From assembly GCA_038881635.1 (NCBI GenBank), contig JAVZPJ010000004.1:31824-95823 (forward strand): 64,000 nt of DNA, read 5' to 3'. Below are positions 26,208 through 35,376 of the stretch, piece after piece (the stretch's first letter is position 1; the number at the start of each line of letters is the position of its first letter). The DNA is from Sulfolobales archaeon. GTDB lineage: Archaea; Thermoproteota; Thermoprotei_A; Sulfolobales; AG1. Position numbers and translations under genes: made by a program. The notes below the pieces were generated by a model. The model saw only the letters and a list, made by a program, of their open reading frames with translations, was not told where the DNA came from and ran no database searches.

Positions 26208-26400
26208 GAAACTCTATCTCCAGTTACTCTAAATACAGAAAAGAAAAAATTCTAAATTCTCAGGTCTTATATATTCTTCTCAGGATATAGTTATTCTAGG
26301 CTCTGATCGCTTGTCTTCTTTTCTCTAAATTCTATGAGACCATAGGCTACCTATATAATATTTATAAGTTAATTATCAGTATATCCTTAGGAGATCTATT

Positions 26401-27210
26401 ATGATTGATCTTGATCTTTTTCTAAAAGATCTTGAGAAAATAAGAGAGAGAAAGCCTATGATTCATCATATAATGAATTTCGTGATAATGAATGATGCAG
26501 CAAACGTGACCTTAGCCATAGGAGCTGCACCTATAATGGCTCATGCAATAGAGGAATTGGAAGATCTGGTGTCTGTAGCTGATTCTATATATATCAATAT
26601 AGGAACTCTCGATTCTATATGGATCGAATCCATGATTCATCTTGCAAGACTTGCAGGAAAGTATAACAAGCCTCTGCTACTAGATCCTGTGGGTGCTGGT
26701 GCTACGAGGCTTAGGACAGAGACAGCTTTAAAAATACTTCAAACAGGCTATGTATCTATACTCAAGGGTAATGCAGGTGAAATGCTCTCTCTAGCAGGTT
26801 TAGGAGGCATGGTTAAAGGCGTTGAATCTATTGCAGAAAGCGGTTTAGAAGCTGTAGAGATACTATCATCGAGATATGGTGTTACAGCTGTTGCAACAGG
26901 CAGGATAGACTATGTTTCTAATGGGAAAAATATTTTAGAGGTCAGAGGAGGTTCTGAGATGTTCAGACATATATCAGGTTCTGGATGTATGGTTGGTTCT
27001 GTCATATCATCTTTCTCCGCTGTCGAGAAAGACCATCTCTTAGCATCATTAGAAGGCTTGGTAGCATTTAAAAGAGCTGGAGAGATTGCTGAGATGAGAA
27101 GCGGGAGGAATCCAGCGTCTTTCAAGGTGGAGCTTATAAACTCTCTGTATAGCATACAGAATTTTATCTCGGAAGAAATTATGAGAAGAATGATCAATAG
27201 AATTAGATAG
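26401..27210 (+). CDS. thiM: Hydroxyethylthiazole kinase ThiM
   Basis: A 269-residue ribokinase-fold enzyme phosphorylating the thiazole moiety for thiamine salvage. Hallmarks: HHIMNFVIMNDAANVTLAIG, MAHAIEE, LLLDPVGAGATRLRTETA, SILKGNAGEML and the anion-hole motif GSGCMVGSVISSF. An AGGAGA Shine-Dalgarno element precedes ATG 26401, and a TATA-like tttataag lies near 26361-26368. I see no THI-box/TPP riboswitch in the 190-base leader region. Confidence 0.93.
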   Translation: MIDLDLFLKDLEKIRERKPMIHHIMNFVIMNDAANVTLAIGAAPIMAHAIEELEDLVSVADSIYINIGTLDSIWIESMIHLARLAGKYNKPLLLDPVGAGATRLRTETALKILQTGYVSILKGNAGEMLSLAGLGGMVKGVESIAESGLEAVEILSSRYGVTAVATGRIDYVSNGKNILEVRGGSEMFRHISGSGCMVGSVISSFSAVEKDHLLASLEGLVAFKRAGEIAEMRSGRNPASFKVELINSLYSIQNFISEEIMRRMINRIR

Positions 27211-27253
27211 ATATTTTAAACCCTGGTTACTCATCTAGTTAGAGGTATATCTT

Positions 27254-28573
27254 GTGAGAGGTATAAAGGATATTCTAAAGGATCTTATAAAACTTAAATG
27301 TATAAACGATCCTGAGACTGGTTTAAAACCTTCTAAAGAATGTGTAGAAGGTTTTAGAGAGATCCTTCATGAGAACAATTTTGACTATGAAGAGATAGTT
27401 TCTAACGGATTTCACAGCTTCCTGCTTGTGAGAAGAAGAGGAAATCCTGTGATAATGCTTATGGCTCACTACGATGTGGTACCTCCAGGTCCTTCGTGGA
27501 GCAGAGATCCTTTTGAACCGGTTGAGGAAAGTGGAAGACTTTATGGAAGAGGTTCTATAGATGATCTGTCTAATGTAGCTGCTATGATAAGAATCGGTGG
27601 TAGGATTGATGATCTAATTGATGGGAGTAGTGGTAGCGTTATAATATGTTTGACAGGAGATGAGGAAATAGGAGGATCTAATGGAGCTCTTGTTGTGAGA
27701 GATAAGCTGATTAGAGAAGGACTTAAACCAGATTACCTTATAAACGGCGATGGAGGAGGGCTGGCCGTGATCAATAAAAGAAGAAGTAGCTTCAGAATTA
27801 TTATTAGAGTCAGATCTTTGAGAACAAAGATTAGAGGTAGGAAGTTCCTGGCAAGATATGAGCTGAGAAGTATGTATAGACATTCAGCATACTTCTTACC
27901 AGGAGCTGACGTTCATCCTCTAATAGCTCTAGCTAGAGATATAGATTCAAGAGGTTTCTATATTTCAAGTCTTAGAGGCTCCTTCGTAAAAAGTAATATA
28001 CTTCCAGAGTACGTTGAGATAGAAGCGGTATCGGAGGAGGGATCTGAAGAAATCGAAGTGGATATTAATCTTACAAAACTTCTACTCTCGCTAATACCAC
28101 TGACCAGAGGCTTGGTGGAGCCTGATTTCCCAAGTCTCTATGGAGTTACAGTGACTCCCAATATCTATAGATTTGATGGAGAGTATCACGTGATTGAAAT
28201 AGATCTGAGGGCACCTCTGAAGGATGCTGGGAGAGAGAAGATAAGCAGATATCTATCAGAGATCCTTAGAGAATACCTGCCAGAAGCTTCATACGAGATC
28301 TATGGAGGAGGAGGTTATCTCTATACTCCTATGAGTTCTAGAATCATAGAGAAATCTATTAAGATCCTGAGGAGATTAGGGATCAAACCTTCTATCGTTG
28401 AAAGAGCTGGAGCTAGTGATTCAAGATATTTCTCTCCATTAGGAGTAGAGGCGATTGACTTCGGTCCCGTAGGAGGAAACGTTCATGGCCCTGATGAGTA
28501 TGTGGAGGTGTGGAGTTTAGAACCTCTTGAAAGATTCTATGAAGAGCTTTTAAAAGAGCTTCTAAGCTCTTAA
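27254..28573 (+). CDS. M20-family metallopeptidase (ArgE/DapE/carboxypeptidase-like)
   Basis: A 439-residue cytosolic zinc hydrolase. Metal ligands and catalytic residues are visible in order: HYDVVPPG (His, Asp), GRGSIDD (bridging Asp), DEEIGG (Glu-Glu), later GASDSRYF and the final His in GGNVHGPDE. The lid domain is between. Family members release amino acids from N-acyl or dipeptide substrates. Start GTG 27254. It lies 43 bases after thiM but need not be functionally linked. Confidence 0.88.
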   Translation: MRGIKDILKDLIKLKCINDPETGLKPSKECVEGFREILHENNFDYEEIVSNGFHSFLLVRRRGNPVIMLMAHYDVVPPGPSWSRDPFEPVEESGRLYGRGSIDDLSNVAAMIRIGGRIDDLIDGSSGSVIICLTGDEEIGGSNGALVVRDKLIREGLKPDYLINGDGGGLAVINKRRSSFRIIIRVRSLRTKIRGRKFLARYELRSMYRHSAYFLPGADVHPLIALARDIDSRGFYISSLRGSFVKSNILPEYVEIEAVSEEGSEEIEVDINLTKLLLSLIPLTRGLVEPDFPSLYGVTVTPNIYRFDGEYHVIEIDLRAPLKDAGREKISRYLSEILREYLPEASYEIYGGGGYLYTPMSSRIIEKSIKILRRLGIKPSIVERAGASDSRYFSPLGVEAIDFGPVGGNVHGPDEYVEVWSLEPLERFYEELLKELLSS

Positions 28574-28602
28574 AATCTTAAGAGTAGATAGGAGCTACCT
28601 CT

Positions 28603-29937
28603 ATGAAATGTTCAGATCTCTGTGAGAGGTTTTCTGGAAAGAGTATTCTAGAAATAGAGCAGGCAGATGATTCATGTCTAGAACTTGCTACAGCACCTTC
28701 AATAGCAGAGTTTCTAGGGATTAAGGCTTTGAAAGCAGATCTTAGGGCTCGTGGATTTGATAGTAGATGTATTAAGATCTATGATGATGCAGGTGGCTGT
28801 ATAACAGTTCAAGACATACATGTGGAAGATCTAGAGACAAACGAATGCGTGATAGAAGATCATATGGATATAGTGAGGAGAGAATGCCATCCCTCGGTAG
28901 AACCTATAACACATGATAAGGCTATGAAACTATTAGAATTCTTTGGCGTGTTAGATGATGGTGGGAGCGGGGTTCTAAATCCTTATCCTATAGAAACGTT
29001 ATACATTGAGAATGAAGAGATTCTTATAACACCTCCTCATACATTCATACCTGAGGATTCTATTGATAGAATGAGAAAGGATCTTTCGAAAGCATTGAGA
29101 TTAGGTAGAGTAAGAGATAAGATTTGGAAAGCTGGAGATAATACTATAGGTTTTAAAATTCGGGATCTAAGGATTCTTCTAGAAGATTTAAATAAAGATA
29201 TGCGATGCTCTGATCTAGAGGATCGCATACTATGTCTTGGAGGTGGAGGCGTGATATATATAGATCCTAGAGATAGGATCTTTATAAGAGATCTGGAGGT
29301 GAAAGAACTTTCTATTAGAATGAATATAGAGCTGAGCAGAGTATTCTGGTCTCATCCAGCAGGATATGCAGAAGCATTCTTAGAACATGATCTCAGGCTT
29401 AGGAGCTGGTGGATTTCCGCATCCGGGATCTACCACATGATAAGCATGGCATCTCACCCACATATAGATGTAGAGGTTTCGAGGAGAGGCTTTATAAGAG
29501 CGAGGTCCGAGAAGAAGAAAATAGATCTAGCTTTAGACTTCGGTAGCTCTCTCAATGATACAACGCCATGGCTCTTATCTCTAGGAGTTCTCAATCCTCT
29601 AAAGACCTCCTTCGGATCTAAGGTGAGCTCCTATAATATTGCTGTAAATCCCTCACATATTCTCGTTCATGATCTGTGGTTCGATGAATTCGGCAGGCTG
29701 AATATGCTGCTAGTAAATCATCTGGATAGAGGTTTCGGAACTATTGTGAGAAGTAGTGGATATGTTACTCGTGCTTATATTTCTTTCAGAAGAAATCTAT
29801 GGGATGAAATCATCTCTCATCATAATATGTTGAGGATCTCTATGCCTCCACACTCGATAGCTATTTTAAGAATTGAGAGAGAAGCCGGAGGAAAAATAAC
29901 TTTTAGAAGGCTTAGCAAACTTTCGAACCAGGTTTAA
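28603..29937 (+). CDS. Conserved-looking hypothetical protein, 444 residues
   Basis: I do not recognise the family. The N-terminal third is acidic with several cysteines (CSDLCERF, CLELATAP, RCIKIYDDAGGCITVQ). The middle has GGGGVIYIDPRDRIFIRD and WSHPAGYAEAFLEHDLRLRS, with HMISMASHPHIDV. The last 90 residues read as a beta sandwich ending in MPPHSIAILRIERE, a closing strand seen in some glycoside hydrolases, which is only suggestive. No signal peptide. It follows the M20 peptidase by 29 bases and its end overlaps the convergent tRNA-binding gene by 26 bases. Confidence 0.75.
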   Translation: MKCSDLCERFSGKSILEIEQADDSCLELATAPSIAEFLGIKALKADLRARGFDSRCIKIYDDAGGCITVQDIHVEDLETNECVIEDHMDIVRRECHPSVEPITHDKAMKLLEFFGVLDDGGSGVLNPYPIETLYIENEEILITPPHTFIPEDSIDRMRKDLSKALRLGRVRDKIWKAGDNTIGFKIRDLRILLEDLNKDMRCSDLEDRILCLGGGGVIYIDPRDRIFIRDLEVKELSIRMNIELSRVFWSHPAGYAEAFLEHDLRLRSWWISASGIYHMISMASHPHIDVEVSRRGFIRARSEKKKIDLALDFGSSLNDTTPWLLSLGVLNPLKTSFGSKVSSYNIAVNPSHILVHDLWFDEFGRLNMLLVNHLDRGFGTIVRSSGYVTRAYISFRRNLWDEIISHHNMLRISMPPHSIAILRIEREAGGKITFRRLSKLSNQV

Positions 29938-30259
29938 CCTCTACAAGAGGATCTGGAGATAGAAGAGATGGTTTAGCCCCTTCTTCACATCCTGCAGCAA
30001 GGATCATACCCTGACTCATGAATCCCCTGATCTTTTTAGGTTTTAGATTTGCCACGACAACAACTTTTCTACCTATAAGTTTCTCAGGCTGATAGATCTC
30101 AGCTATTCCTGCTATAATTTGTCTCTCTCCTAGATCTCCTAGATCTACTATCAATCTAAGAAGTCCTGTTCCCTGGATCCTCTCAGCTTGCTTAACAACG
30201 CCTATCCTAAGATCTAATTTCCTGAAGAATTCTATATCGATCTCAGACTCTCCAGACAT
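29912..30259 (-). CDS. tRNA-binding (EMAPII/MetRS-beta-like) OB-fold protein
   Basis: A 115-residue OB-fold protein from ATG 30259 (GTG 30271 would lie against the TATA-like agatataatg at 30275-30284). Signatures: FRKLDLRIGVVKQAERI, RQIIAGIAEIYQPEKLIGRK, VVVVANLKPKKIRGFMSQGM, LAAG. Stand-alone copies serve as the beta subunit of archaeal methionyl-tRNA synthetase or as tRNA chaperones. The MetRS catalytic gene is not here. Confidence 0.87.
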   Translation of the reverse strand: MSGESEIDIEFFRKLDLRIGVVKQAERIQGTGLLRLIVDLGDLGERQIIAGIAEIYQPEKLIGRKVVVVANLKPKKIRGFMSQGMILAAGCEEGAKPSLLSPDPLVEVKPGSKVC

Positions 30260-30402
30260 TATACACACCACAAGAGATATAATGCCTAAACAATTTAACT
30301 ATTCTATCATCTAGTAGCCCGAGACAAATGCAGGAGAAAGGATGAGGTTGTGAAGCCAATTGATGTAAACTAAACCTATGGATTCTATAATGAAAACTCT
30401 AC

Positions 30403-31290
30403 CTATTGAGATGTTGAGATAGATCCTCTCTCCTCTTTTCCTGCTACCTCTAGCAATTCTTTTAATCTTGTGAAGTACCTCTCCGAAAGTCTTCTAGCCT
30501 GAGTTATGATTCTTCCTATGTCATCCTGATGAATAGACTGAATACCGTTTTTCTGCATTCCTACAATTCTTCCGTCTTCAGAATAAGCTATGGTCACTAG
30601 AGTGTCTGAGATCATCTCCTCTTCAAGGGAGGGATCTGAGAGATAGTATCTCGCACCTGTATTCTCATCTGTTATCTTAGCTATTGTAGATGTCACAACT
30701 CTTCTCTGTATTGGGAGAGGTTCGAACTCCTTCTTAGAATATGAGATCTCTCCGGTTGACTGGTCTACACTCACCTTAGGCACACCTGCTGTCATCAGAG
30801 CTAGTAGTGTTGCTAGAGATGATGCGTCTACTACATTTCCGTCGTAGTCTACGATGTAGATGTCTATGAAGAGATTCCAAACCTTTCTTCCAGGAATGAT
30901 AACCAGTTTACTCAGATCAATAGCCCTCCCATCTCTAAGAGATCTATCTATGACCCTTGCTAGCTCTACAGCTCTCTCATCAGGAGGTCCTGGCTCAAAT
31001 ACTGGTGATGCTAGAGGTAGAAACTCCGCGTTTACTATAAGATTACCCTCCTCAGGCGTGTCTGGAAAAGGTGAGCCTATCTCTATTTTCACTCCTACAA
31101 GCACCTTGGTTTCTCCAAGCTCTAGATAAGCTGATCCGTTAGCGTTGGGTATTAAACCTGTTCTAAAACTTATGTTCCTATGATCTTCAAAACCTCTCTC
31201 ATCTATTCTGGTACCCTTACTAAGTAGCGTGAGTATAGCGTTCTTCCTAATCTTAGGAATTATAGGCAGATTAGTAGGAGTCATAGACAT
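30403..31290 (-). CDS. rrp42: Exosome complex RNase PH-fold subunit Rrp42
   Basis: A 295-residue RNase PH-like, non-catalytic subunit that pairs with Rrp41 in the hexameric exosome ring. Signatures: KGTRIDERGFEDHRNISFRT, LGETKVLVGVKIEIGSPFPD, LVIIPGRKVWNLFIDIYIVD. It ends with a long helix. ATG 31290 is 3 bases after rrp41, with a GGAGGTGG Shine-Dalgarno inside the end of rrp41. Confidence 0.96.
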   Translation of the reverse strand: MSMTPTNLPIIPKIRKNAILTLLSKGTRIDERGFEDHRNISFRTGLIPNANGSAYLELGETKVLVGVKIEIGSPFPDTPEEGNLIVNAEFLPLASPVFEPGPPDERAVELARVIDRSLRDGRAIDLSKLVIIPGRKVWNLFIDIYIVDYDGNVVDASSLATLLALMTAGVPKVSVDQSTGEISYSKKEFEPLPIQRRVVTSTIAKITDENTGARYYLSDPSLEEEMISDTLVTIAYSEDGRIVGMQKNGIQSIHQDDIGRIITQARRLSERYFTRLKELLEVAGKEERGSISTSQ

Positions 31291-31293
31291 TAT

Positions 31294-32031
31294 CTACTCC
31301 ACCTCCACGCTTTCTAGATACTTCTTCTTCAAAGCTTCTTTCTGCATTCTATAGATCTGATTAATACCTTCTATAGCCATTTCCAGAGCCTTATAAAACT
31401 CCTCCTCGGTAAGCACACCGTTAAGCTGGAGTAGTGTAATCTCTCTGAGTGTAGGCATCATAGCAACAGGCATATCAGCTTCTCCATACATATCTTCTAA
31501 TTCATTCTCATCTAGAACAAGAACTCCCTGAACCTTCCCCACAGCAACACCAGCCACGAGATCTCTCATAGGAATCCCCGCATCAGCTAGTGCTAATGCT
31601 GCAGCAGTCACTCCTGCAGTCCTCGTCCCCCCATCAGCATTTATAACCTCTATAAAGATATCGATCACTGTTCTCGGAAAACTCTCAACTATTACAGCAG
31701 GTTCTAAAGCTTCTCTTATAACTTTAGAAAGCTCGATCTCTCTTCTAGTAGGAGCAGGACTTTTCCTATCATGAGTTGAGAATGGAGCCATATGATATCT
31801 GCATCTTATAGCAGCTCTATTAGGGAGAAGTATATGCTTTGTACCAGGATCTCTAGGGCCGTATACTGCTGCAATAATCTTGGTATTGCCATACTCAACA
31901 TATGCGGAGCCATCAGCATTCTTAAGAACTCCAACCTCCATTCTAATTGGTCTAAGCTGGTTGGGTTTTCTTCCATCTGTTCTGATTCCTTCTTCACTTA
32001 TCAGTTTGAGATCCGCCTTGAGAGTACCCAC
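31294..32031 (-). CDS. rrp41: Exosome complex exonuclease Rrp41
   Basis: A 245-residue catalytic phosphorolytic 3'-5' exonuclease. It has [34 protein letters not shown], the RNA-binding arginine region ([14 protein letters not shown]) and the catalytic Asp in [10 protein letters not shown]. Start GTG 32031 lies inside the end of rrp4 (38-base overlap), and the N-terminal length agrees with other archaeal Rrp41 proteins. It degrades or tails RNA together with Rrp42 and the Rrp4 cap. Confidence 0.96.
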   Translation of the reverse strand: MGTLKADLKLISEEGIRTDGRKPNQLRPIRMEVGVLKNADGSAYVEYGNTKIIAAVYGPRDPGTKHILLPNRAAIRCRYHMAPFSTHDRKSPAPTRREIELSKVIREALEPAVIVESFPRTVIDIFIEVINADGGTRTAGVTAAALALADAGIPMRDLVAGVAVGKVQGVLVLDENELEDMYGEADMPVAMMPTLREITLLQLNGVLTEEEFYKALEMAIEGINQIYRMQKEALKKKYLESVEVE

Positions 32032-32770
32032 CTATGAGACCCCTCCTAACCTTCTCTACTACAATATACTCTCTAATCTTATTTGTTAAACCTTTTACAT
32101 AGGGTTGCATCTCTATTATCTTCAGAGCTTTTATAAGTATTTCTTCATGCTCTTGGGTAGCGCATCTTCTTATGAGAATCCTCCCATTATTAGCGATTAC
32201 AACATCACATCCTGTCTCTTTAGTAAGTATCTCTAACATGGAGCTCCTCCTCCCGATAACCCTTGGAACTCTTGTAGGTATGATCTCGATCAGAGATCCC
32301 TCCACGATTCTTCCAAGACCTTTCTCTTTTCTTATAGAGAGAAGAGGATCTCTAAGCAGGTCAAATCTCTCTACACGTGCTAGAAACACGTCTCCGATAG
32401 ATACATAATCGGTGAGAACATCTTTAGAAGGATTAAGAGGTCTTCCAAGAATTTCTGTTGCAGGTAGGATACCTTTATAAGGTGCTCTTATATCTAGATA
32501 GGCATAAGTAGGGTTCACCTCTTCCACTACTCCGATCACTATATCACCTTCAGAAGGTATGTAAACACCTTCTAGAGGAGTTATCTTGAGAGTATTATCA
32601 GATCTTACTTCTGCAACTCCTAATACTGTTGATATAATCTTATTTCTAAATCTATATGCATAAGGATACTTCTCAAAGCTTATTCCTCCCTCACCTATAA
32701 CATCTCCAGGTCCTACGATCTCTCTGTGAGAAACTCTTATAATTCCCTGAGATTTATTCCTACTACTCAT
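31994..32770 (-). CDS. rrp4: Exosome RNA-binding cap subunit Rrp4
   Basis: A 258-residue cap protein with an N-terminal domain ([15 protein letters not shown]), an S1 domain ([20 protein letters not shown]) and a C-terminal KH domain ([31 protein letters not shown]-type strand). It guides RNA into the Rrp41/42 chamber. ATG 32770 is one base after the SDO1 stop. Confidence 0.95.
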   Translation of the reverse strand: MSSRNKSQGIIRVSHREIVGPGDVIGEGGISFEKYPYAYRFRNKIISTVLGVAEVRSDNTLKITPLEGVYIPSEGDIVIGVVEEVNPTYAYLDIRAPYKGILPATEILGRPLNPSKDVLTDYVSIGDVFLARVERFDLLRDPLLSIRKEKGLGRIVEGSLIEIIPTRVPRVIGRRSSMLEILTKETGCDVVIANNGRILIRRCATQEHEEILIKALKIIEMQPYVKGLTNKIREYIVVEKVRRGLIGGYSQGGSQTDK

Positions 32771-32771
32771 G

Positions 32772-33470
32772 CTATCGTACCTCTGTTATAGTTACTGAGG
32801 CATTACCTTTAGTAGCCTTCGCGATCTTATCTATGATCTCTCCCTGCATCCCTGCCGGTATCTCGATCTCTATCTCTGCAGAACCATCTTGAAAGAACTG
32901 CCTCTTCTTAACCTCCCCCAACCTACTTATTACACCTATACTAGAGCTCGCATACTCACGAGGAATCTTAACTCTTATAATAGCTCTCGCTATTTTAATA
33001 GGTATTATTCTTGATATTGCCTTCACCACGTCCAGGGCTTGTTCTTCAACTCTCTTATAGAGATCTATTGACACCTTAGCCTGCTCCATTGCAGCCTCGA
33101 TCCTCGATGGTGGTATAGGCTTCTGAGTCTGAGGATCTATAGCACTTCTAGCTATATAATTTATAATCATTCTCTTCTTTGACTCTATTAATCTTCTTCT
33201 CTGCTCTGTAGTGAGCTGAAGCTCGCCTTTTCTAAGTATCTCCTCCGCGATCTTCTTCCACTCATCAGTATTAAAAACAGATCTAATTTCTTCGGGAGAG
33301 GCTTTCAAACCCTTTCTAGCATCTCTGTATATAAACTCTCCTTGAACTACTTCTTCCAAGGGTATGTTCTTACCTTCTCTGAACTCGAGTGCTTTCTCAG
33401 GGTCTACTAGTATCTCAAACTTCTTTCCATGGCTCTCATATTTTGCTATTACATATTCTTTAGAACTCAT
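32772..33470 (-). CDS. sdo1: SBDS/SDO1 ribosome maturation protein
   Basis: A 232-residue protein with the three SBDS domains: FYSH N-terminus (VIAKYESHGKKFEILVDPEK, LQTEEVFsDAkKG-type text here EVVQGEFIYRDARKGLKAS), a central helical domain and a ferredoxin-like C-terminus. In archaea and eukaryotes it releases aIF6/eIF6 with an EF-2-like GTPase during 60S/50S maturation. ATGA overlap with psmA upstream. Confidence 0.95.
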   Translation of the reverse strand: MSSKEYVIAKYESHGKKFEILVDPEKALEFREGKNIPLEEVVQGEFIYRDARKGLKASPEEIRSVFNTDEWKKIAEEILRKGELQLTTEQRRRLIESKKRMIINYIARSAIDPQTQKPIPPSRIEAAMEQAKVSIDLYKRVEEQALDVVKAISRIIPIKIARAIIRVKIPREYASSSIGVISRLGEVKKRQFFQDGSAEIEIEIPAGMQGEIIDKIAKATKGNASVTITEVR

Positions 33471-34198
33471 TTATCTACCCCGGCCTCTGAAATGAATTTC
33501 TTAACTTCATCAATATTCATTTTTCTAAAGATTCTATCTTTCAGAGAGGCATAGCCTATCTCAACTCTCTCAGGTGAGAGCGGTGTTTCAACAGATGATC
33601 TAAGAGCTTTCAAACCTAGCACGACAACTTCTTCAAGACTCATATTCTCCTTATAATTCTTCTCGAGATACTCAATAACGCTCTGTTCTCCAGATCCAGC
33701 AGCTGTGGCAAAATATCTGAAGTATAGACCGTTAGGTTCTGTCTTATACACGTGAACTCCTCTTGAATCAACTCCTGCGAATATTAGAGATACTCCGAAA
33801 GGTCTTACACCAGCTTGCTGGGTGAAGATCTGCTTCAGATCTCCTATACTCCTCACAAGACTTTCAATATCCATAGGCTCATCATAGATAAATCTATGCC
33901 TTATAGCGGTTATCCTAGCATAATCTATTAGAACTCTTCCATCAGCTCCTAAACCTGCAAATGTAGCGCCTACATGAGTATCTATAATGAATATCTTCTC
34001 TAGATCCGATAGATCTATTAGTGGTGCATGTTTTCTCTTTTCAGAGATGATCACAGCAGAATCCCTGCCTTGAATACCTATTATAGTCCATCCCTGTCTA
34101 ACAGCTACCGCGGCATACTCAACCTGATAAAGCTTTCCATCAGGTGAGAATATAGTTATACCTCTATCATACCCCGCACTTGCAGGACCGAACGCCAT
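33467..34198 (-). CDS. psmA: Proteasome alpha subunit
   Basis: From ATG 34198 the product is 243 residues and begins MAFGPASAGYDRGITIFSPD, the normal archaeal N-terminus including the gate YDR motif. An in-frame extension to 34228 is non-conserved. GKLYQVEYAAVAVRQG is the alpha-type signature. It forms the outer heptameric rings of the 20S core. A GAGGATG Shine-Dalgarno-like element precedes the ATG and a TATA box (tatataaaaat, minus strand) lies near 34233-34243. It is the first gene of the psmA-sdo1-rrp4-rrp41-rrp42 superoperon. Confidence 0.95.
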   Translation of the reverse strand: MAFGPASAGYDRGITIFSPDGKLYQVEYAAVAVRQGWTIIGIQGRDSAVIISEKRKHAPLIDLSDLEKIFIIDTHVGATFAGLGADGRVLIDYARITAIRHRFIYDEPMDIESLVRSIGDLKQIFTQQAGVRPFGVSLIFAGVDSRGVHVYKTEPNGLYFRYFATAAGSGEQSVIEYLEKNYKENMSLEEVVVLGLKALRSSVETPLSPERVEIGYASLKDRIFRKMNIDEVKKFISEAGVDK

Positions 34199-34311
34199 TA
34201 TGCTCTCATCCTCAAAAATAATTATCAAAAGAGATTTTTATATAGAAGACATCCGAAGACCTCTCAATCTATCATGTTTAAAACCCTGAACAGTATTTAA
34301 TAGTGGAGCAA

Positions 34312-34385
34312 GGGCCCGTGGCTCAGCCTGGTAGAGCACCCGGCTGATAACCGGGGGGTCCGGGGTTCAAATCCCCGCGGGCCCA
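34312..34385 (+). tRNA. tRNA-Ile (anticodon GAT)
   Basis: A 74-base cloverleaf: acceptor GGGCCCG pairs with CGGGCCC (34378-34384), D arm GCTC-AGCCTGGTA-GAGC, anticodon stem CCCGG/CCGGG with loop CTGATAA, so anticodon GAT reads ATC/ATT isoleucine codons. T arm CGGGG-TTCAAAT-CCCCG. Discriminator A at 34385; CCA is not encoded. No intron. Confidence 0.97.
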
Positions 34386-34452
34386 TTCTTTGTAAGATAT
34401 TTATTAGCTTTGGAAGAGATTATTAATCAACCACGTATATGAGATGTGAAGA

Positions 34453-34899
34453 ATGGAAATAAAAGAAGAATCGTCTGGGTCTCGAAGAAGTCTAAAGATA
34501 ATGGAGTTAAAAGATAATGAAAGTAATATATCCGTTATCGCAAGGGTTCTCTCAACTACAAAACCTAGAGTCATACAGACTAAGAAGGGTTCTAGAACTA
34601 TTAGCGAAGCAATTATAGGAGATGATACTGGAAGAATCAAGTTAACACTGTGGGGGCCTCGCGCTGGGAGTGTTAGAGAGAATGATGTGATTAGAATCGA
34701 TAATGCTTGGACTACATCTTATAAAGGTGAGGTTCAGCTTAACGCAGGATCTAGATCTAATATAGAGGTTGTAGATATAGAAGGCTTTCCAGAATCAGAT
34801 CAGGTTCCCGAGAGTACCCCTAGATCTACTAGCAGTAGAAGCTTTGAGAGAAGAAGCTTCAGAGGAGGCTTTAGAAGAGGAAGAGGTGAGGAAGAGTGA
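34453..34899 (+). CDS. ssb: Crenarchaeal-type single-stranded DNA-binding protein (SSB)
   Basis: A 148-residue protein with one OB fold (about 13-115: MELKDNESNISVIARVLSTT, ISEAIIGDDTGRIKLTLWGP, VIRIDNAWTTSYKGEVQLNA). A flexible C-terminal tail follows that is rich in Ser, Arg and Gly, with FRGGFRRGRGEEE at its end. It matches SSB proteins known from Sulfolobales and relatives, which protect ssDNA in replication and repair. Its stop overlaps the start of the next gene as GTGA. Confidence 0.92.
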   Translation: MEIKEESSGSRRSLKIMELKDNESNISVIARVLSTTKPRVIQTKKGSRTISEAIIGDDTGRIKLTLWGPRAGSVRENDVIRIDNAWTTSYKGEVQLNAGSRSNIEVVDIEGFPESDQVPESTPRSTSSRSFERRSFRGGFRRGRGEEE

Positions 34900-35165
34900 T
34901 AGATGAAGCTAAAAAACTTATCAAGAAAGGAGATCTCGTAGGTAGCGATGGAAACAACTTTGTAGTAGCCTTATCAGATGAAGAGGTATACTCTCTAGAT
35001 CCTGCAGCCTACTACATATGGAGTCTCTGCGATGGCTCTAGAACTGTTGGCGATATAATACAGAAAGCCTCAGAAGATCTGAGCCTTAACAAGGAAGAAA
35101 TCAGAGAACCTATAATTAACATACTTGAGGTACTTCTGAAGGCAAATCTTCTAGCAGAAGCCTAG
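34896..35165 (+). CDS. PqqD-like (RRE-fold) small protein
   Basis: An 89-residue protein with the PqqD-family pattern: a short beta hairpin (NNFVVALSDEEVYSLDPAAY), YIWSLCDGSRTVGDII, and three helices ending in LLKANLLAEA. PqqD-type domains are peptide-recognition elements for radical SAM or other modifying enzymes, but stand-alone archaeal copies have unknown roles. GTG 34896 overlaps the ssb stop (GTGA), implying co-translation. No radical SAM gene is adjacent. Confidence 0.72.
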   Translation: MIDEAKKLIKKGDLVGSDGNNFVVALSDEEVYSLDPAAYYIWSLCDGSRTVGDIIQKASEDLSLNKEEIREPIINILEVLLKANLLAEA

Positions 35166-35197
35166 GATCTCGTATAGATTAAATTCGTACAGAACTC

Positions 35198-35203
35198 TTT
35201 TTT
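35198..35203 (+). terminator. T-tract terminator after the ssb operon
   Basis: Six consecutive T residues occur 33 bases after the stop of the PqqD-like gene. Archaeal RNA polymerase terminates at such tracts on the non-template strand. A GC-rich hairpin follows at 35213-35236. Confidence 0.4.
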
Positions 35204-35212
35204 ATAGAACCA

Positions 35213-35236
35213 AACCCCGCATTCTCTGGCGGGGTT
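35213..35236. repeat. Perfect inverted repeat (8-bp stem, 8-base loop)
   Basis: AACCCCGC at 35213-35220 pairs exactly with GCGGGGTT at 35229-35236 around ATTCTCTG. It is strikingly GC-rich for this A+T-rich intergenic DNA. It lies between the ssb-pqqD unit and the epimerase gene, 130 bases before the latter. Terminator, structured RNA or protein site are all possible. Confidence 0.6.
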
Positions 35237-35376
35237 ATCTCTTTAAAGCTCTAGAACATGCGAACTTCTAAAGCATTGAAGAGATTTTGAACCTAGAATT
35301 TTTCTGGTAGGCATTTTAATATTTGGAAAGTAAGAGAGAAGATGGAAGATGAAGAGCTTTGTAGAGTGTGTCAGCT

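Noticed and set aside
26208-26400. TPP riboswitch before thiM
   Set aside because: No THI-box-like conserved strings (CTGAGA, ACCTGA pairs in order) were found; only a TATA-like element and an AGGAGA ribosome site are visible.
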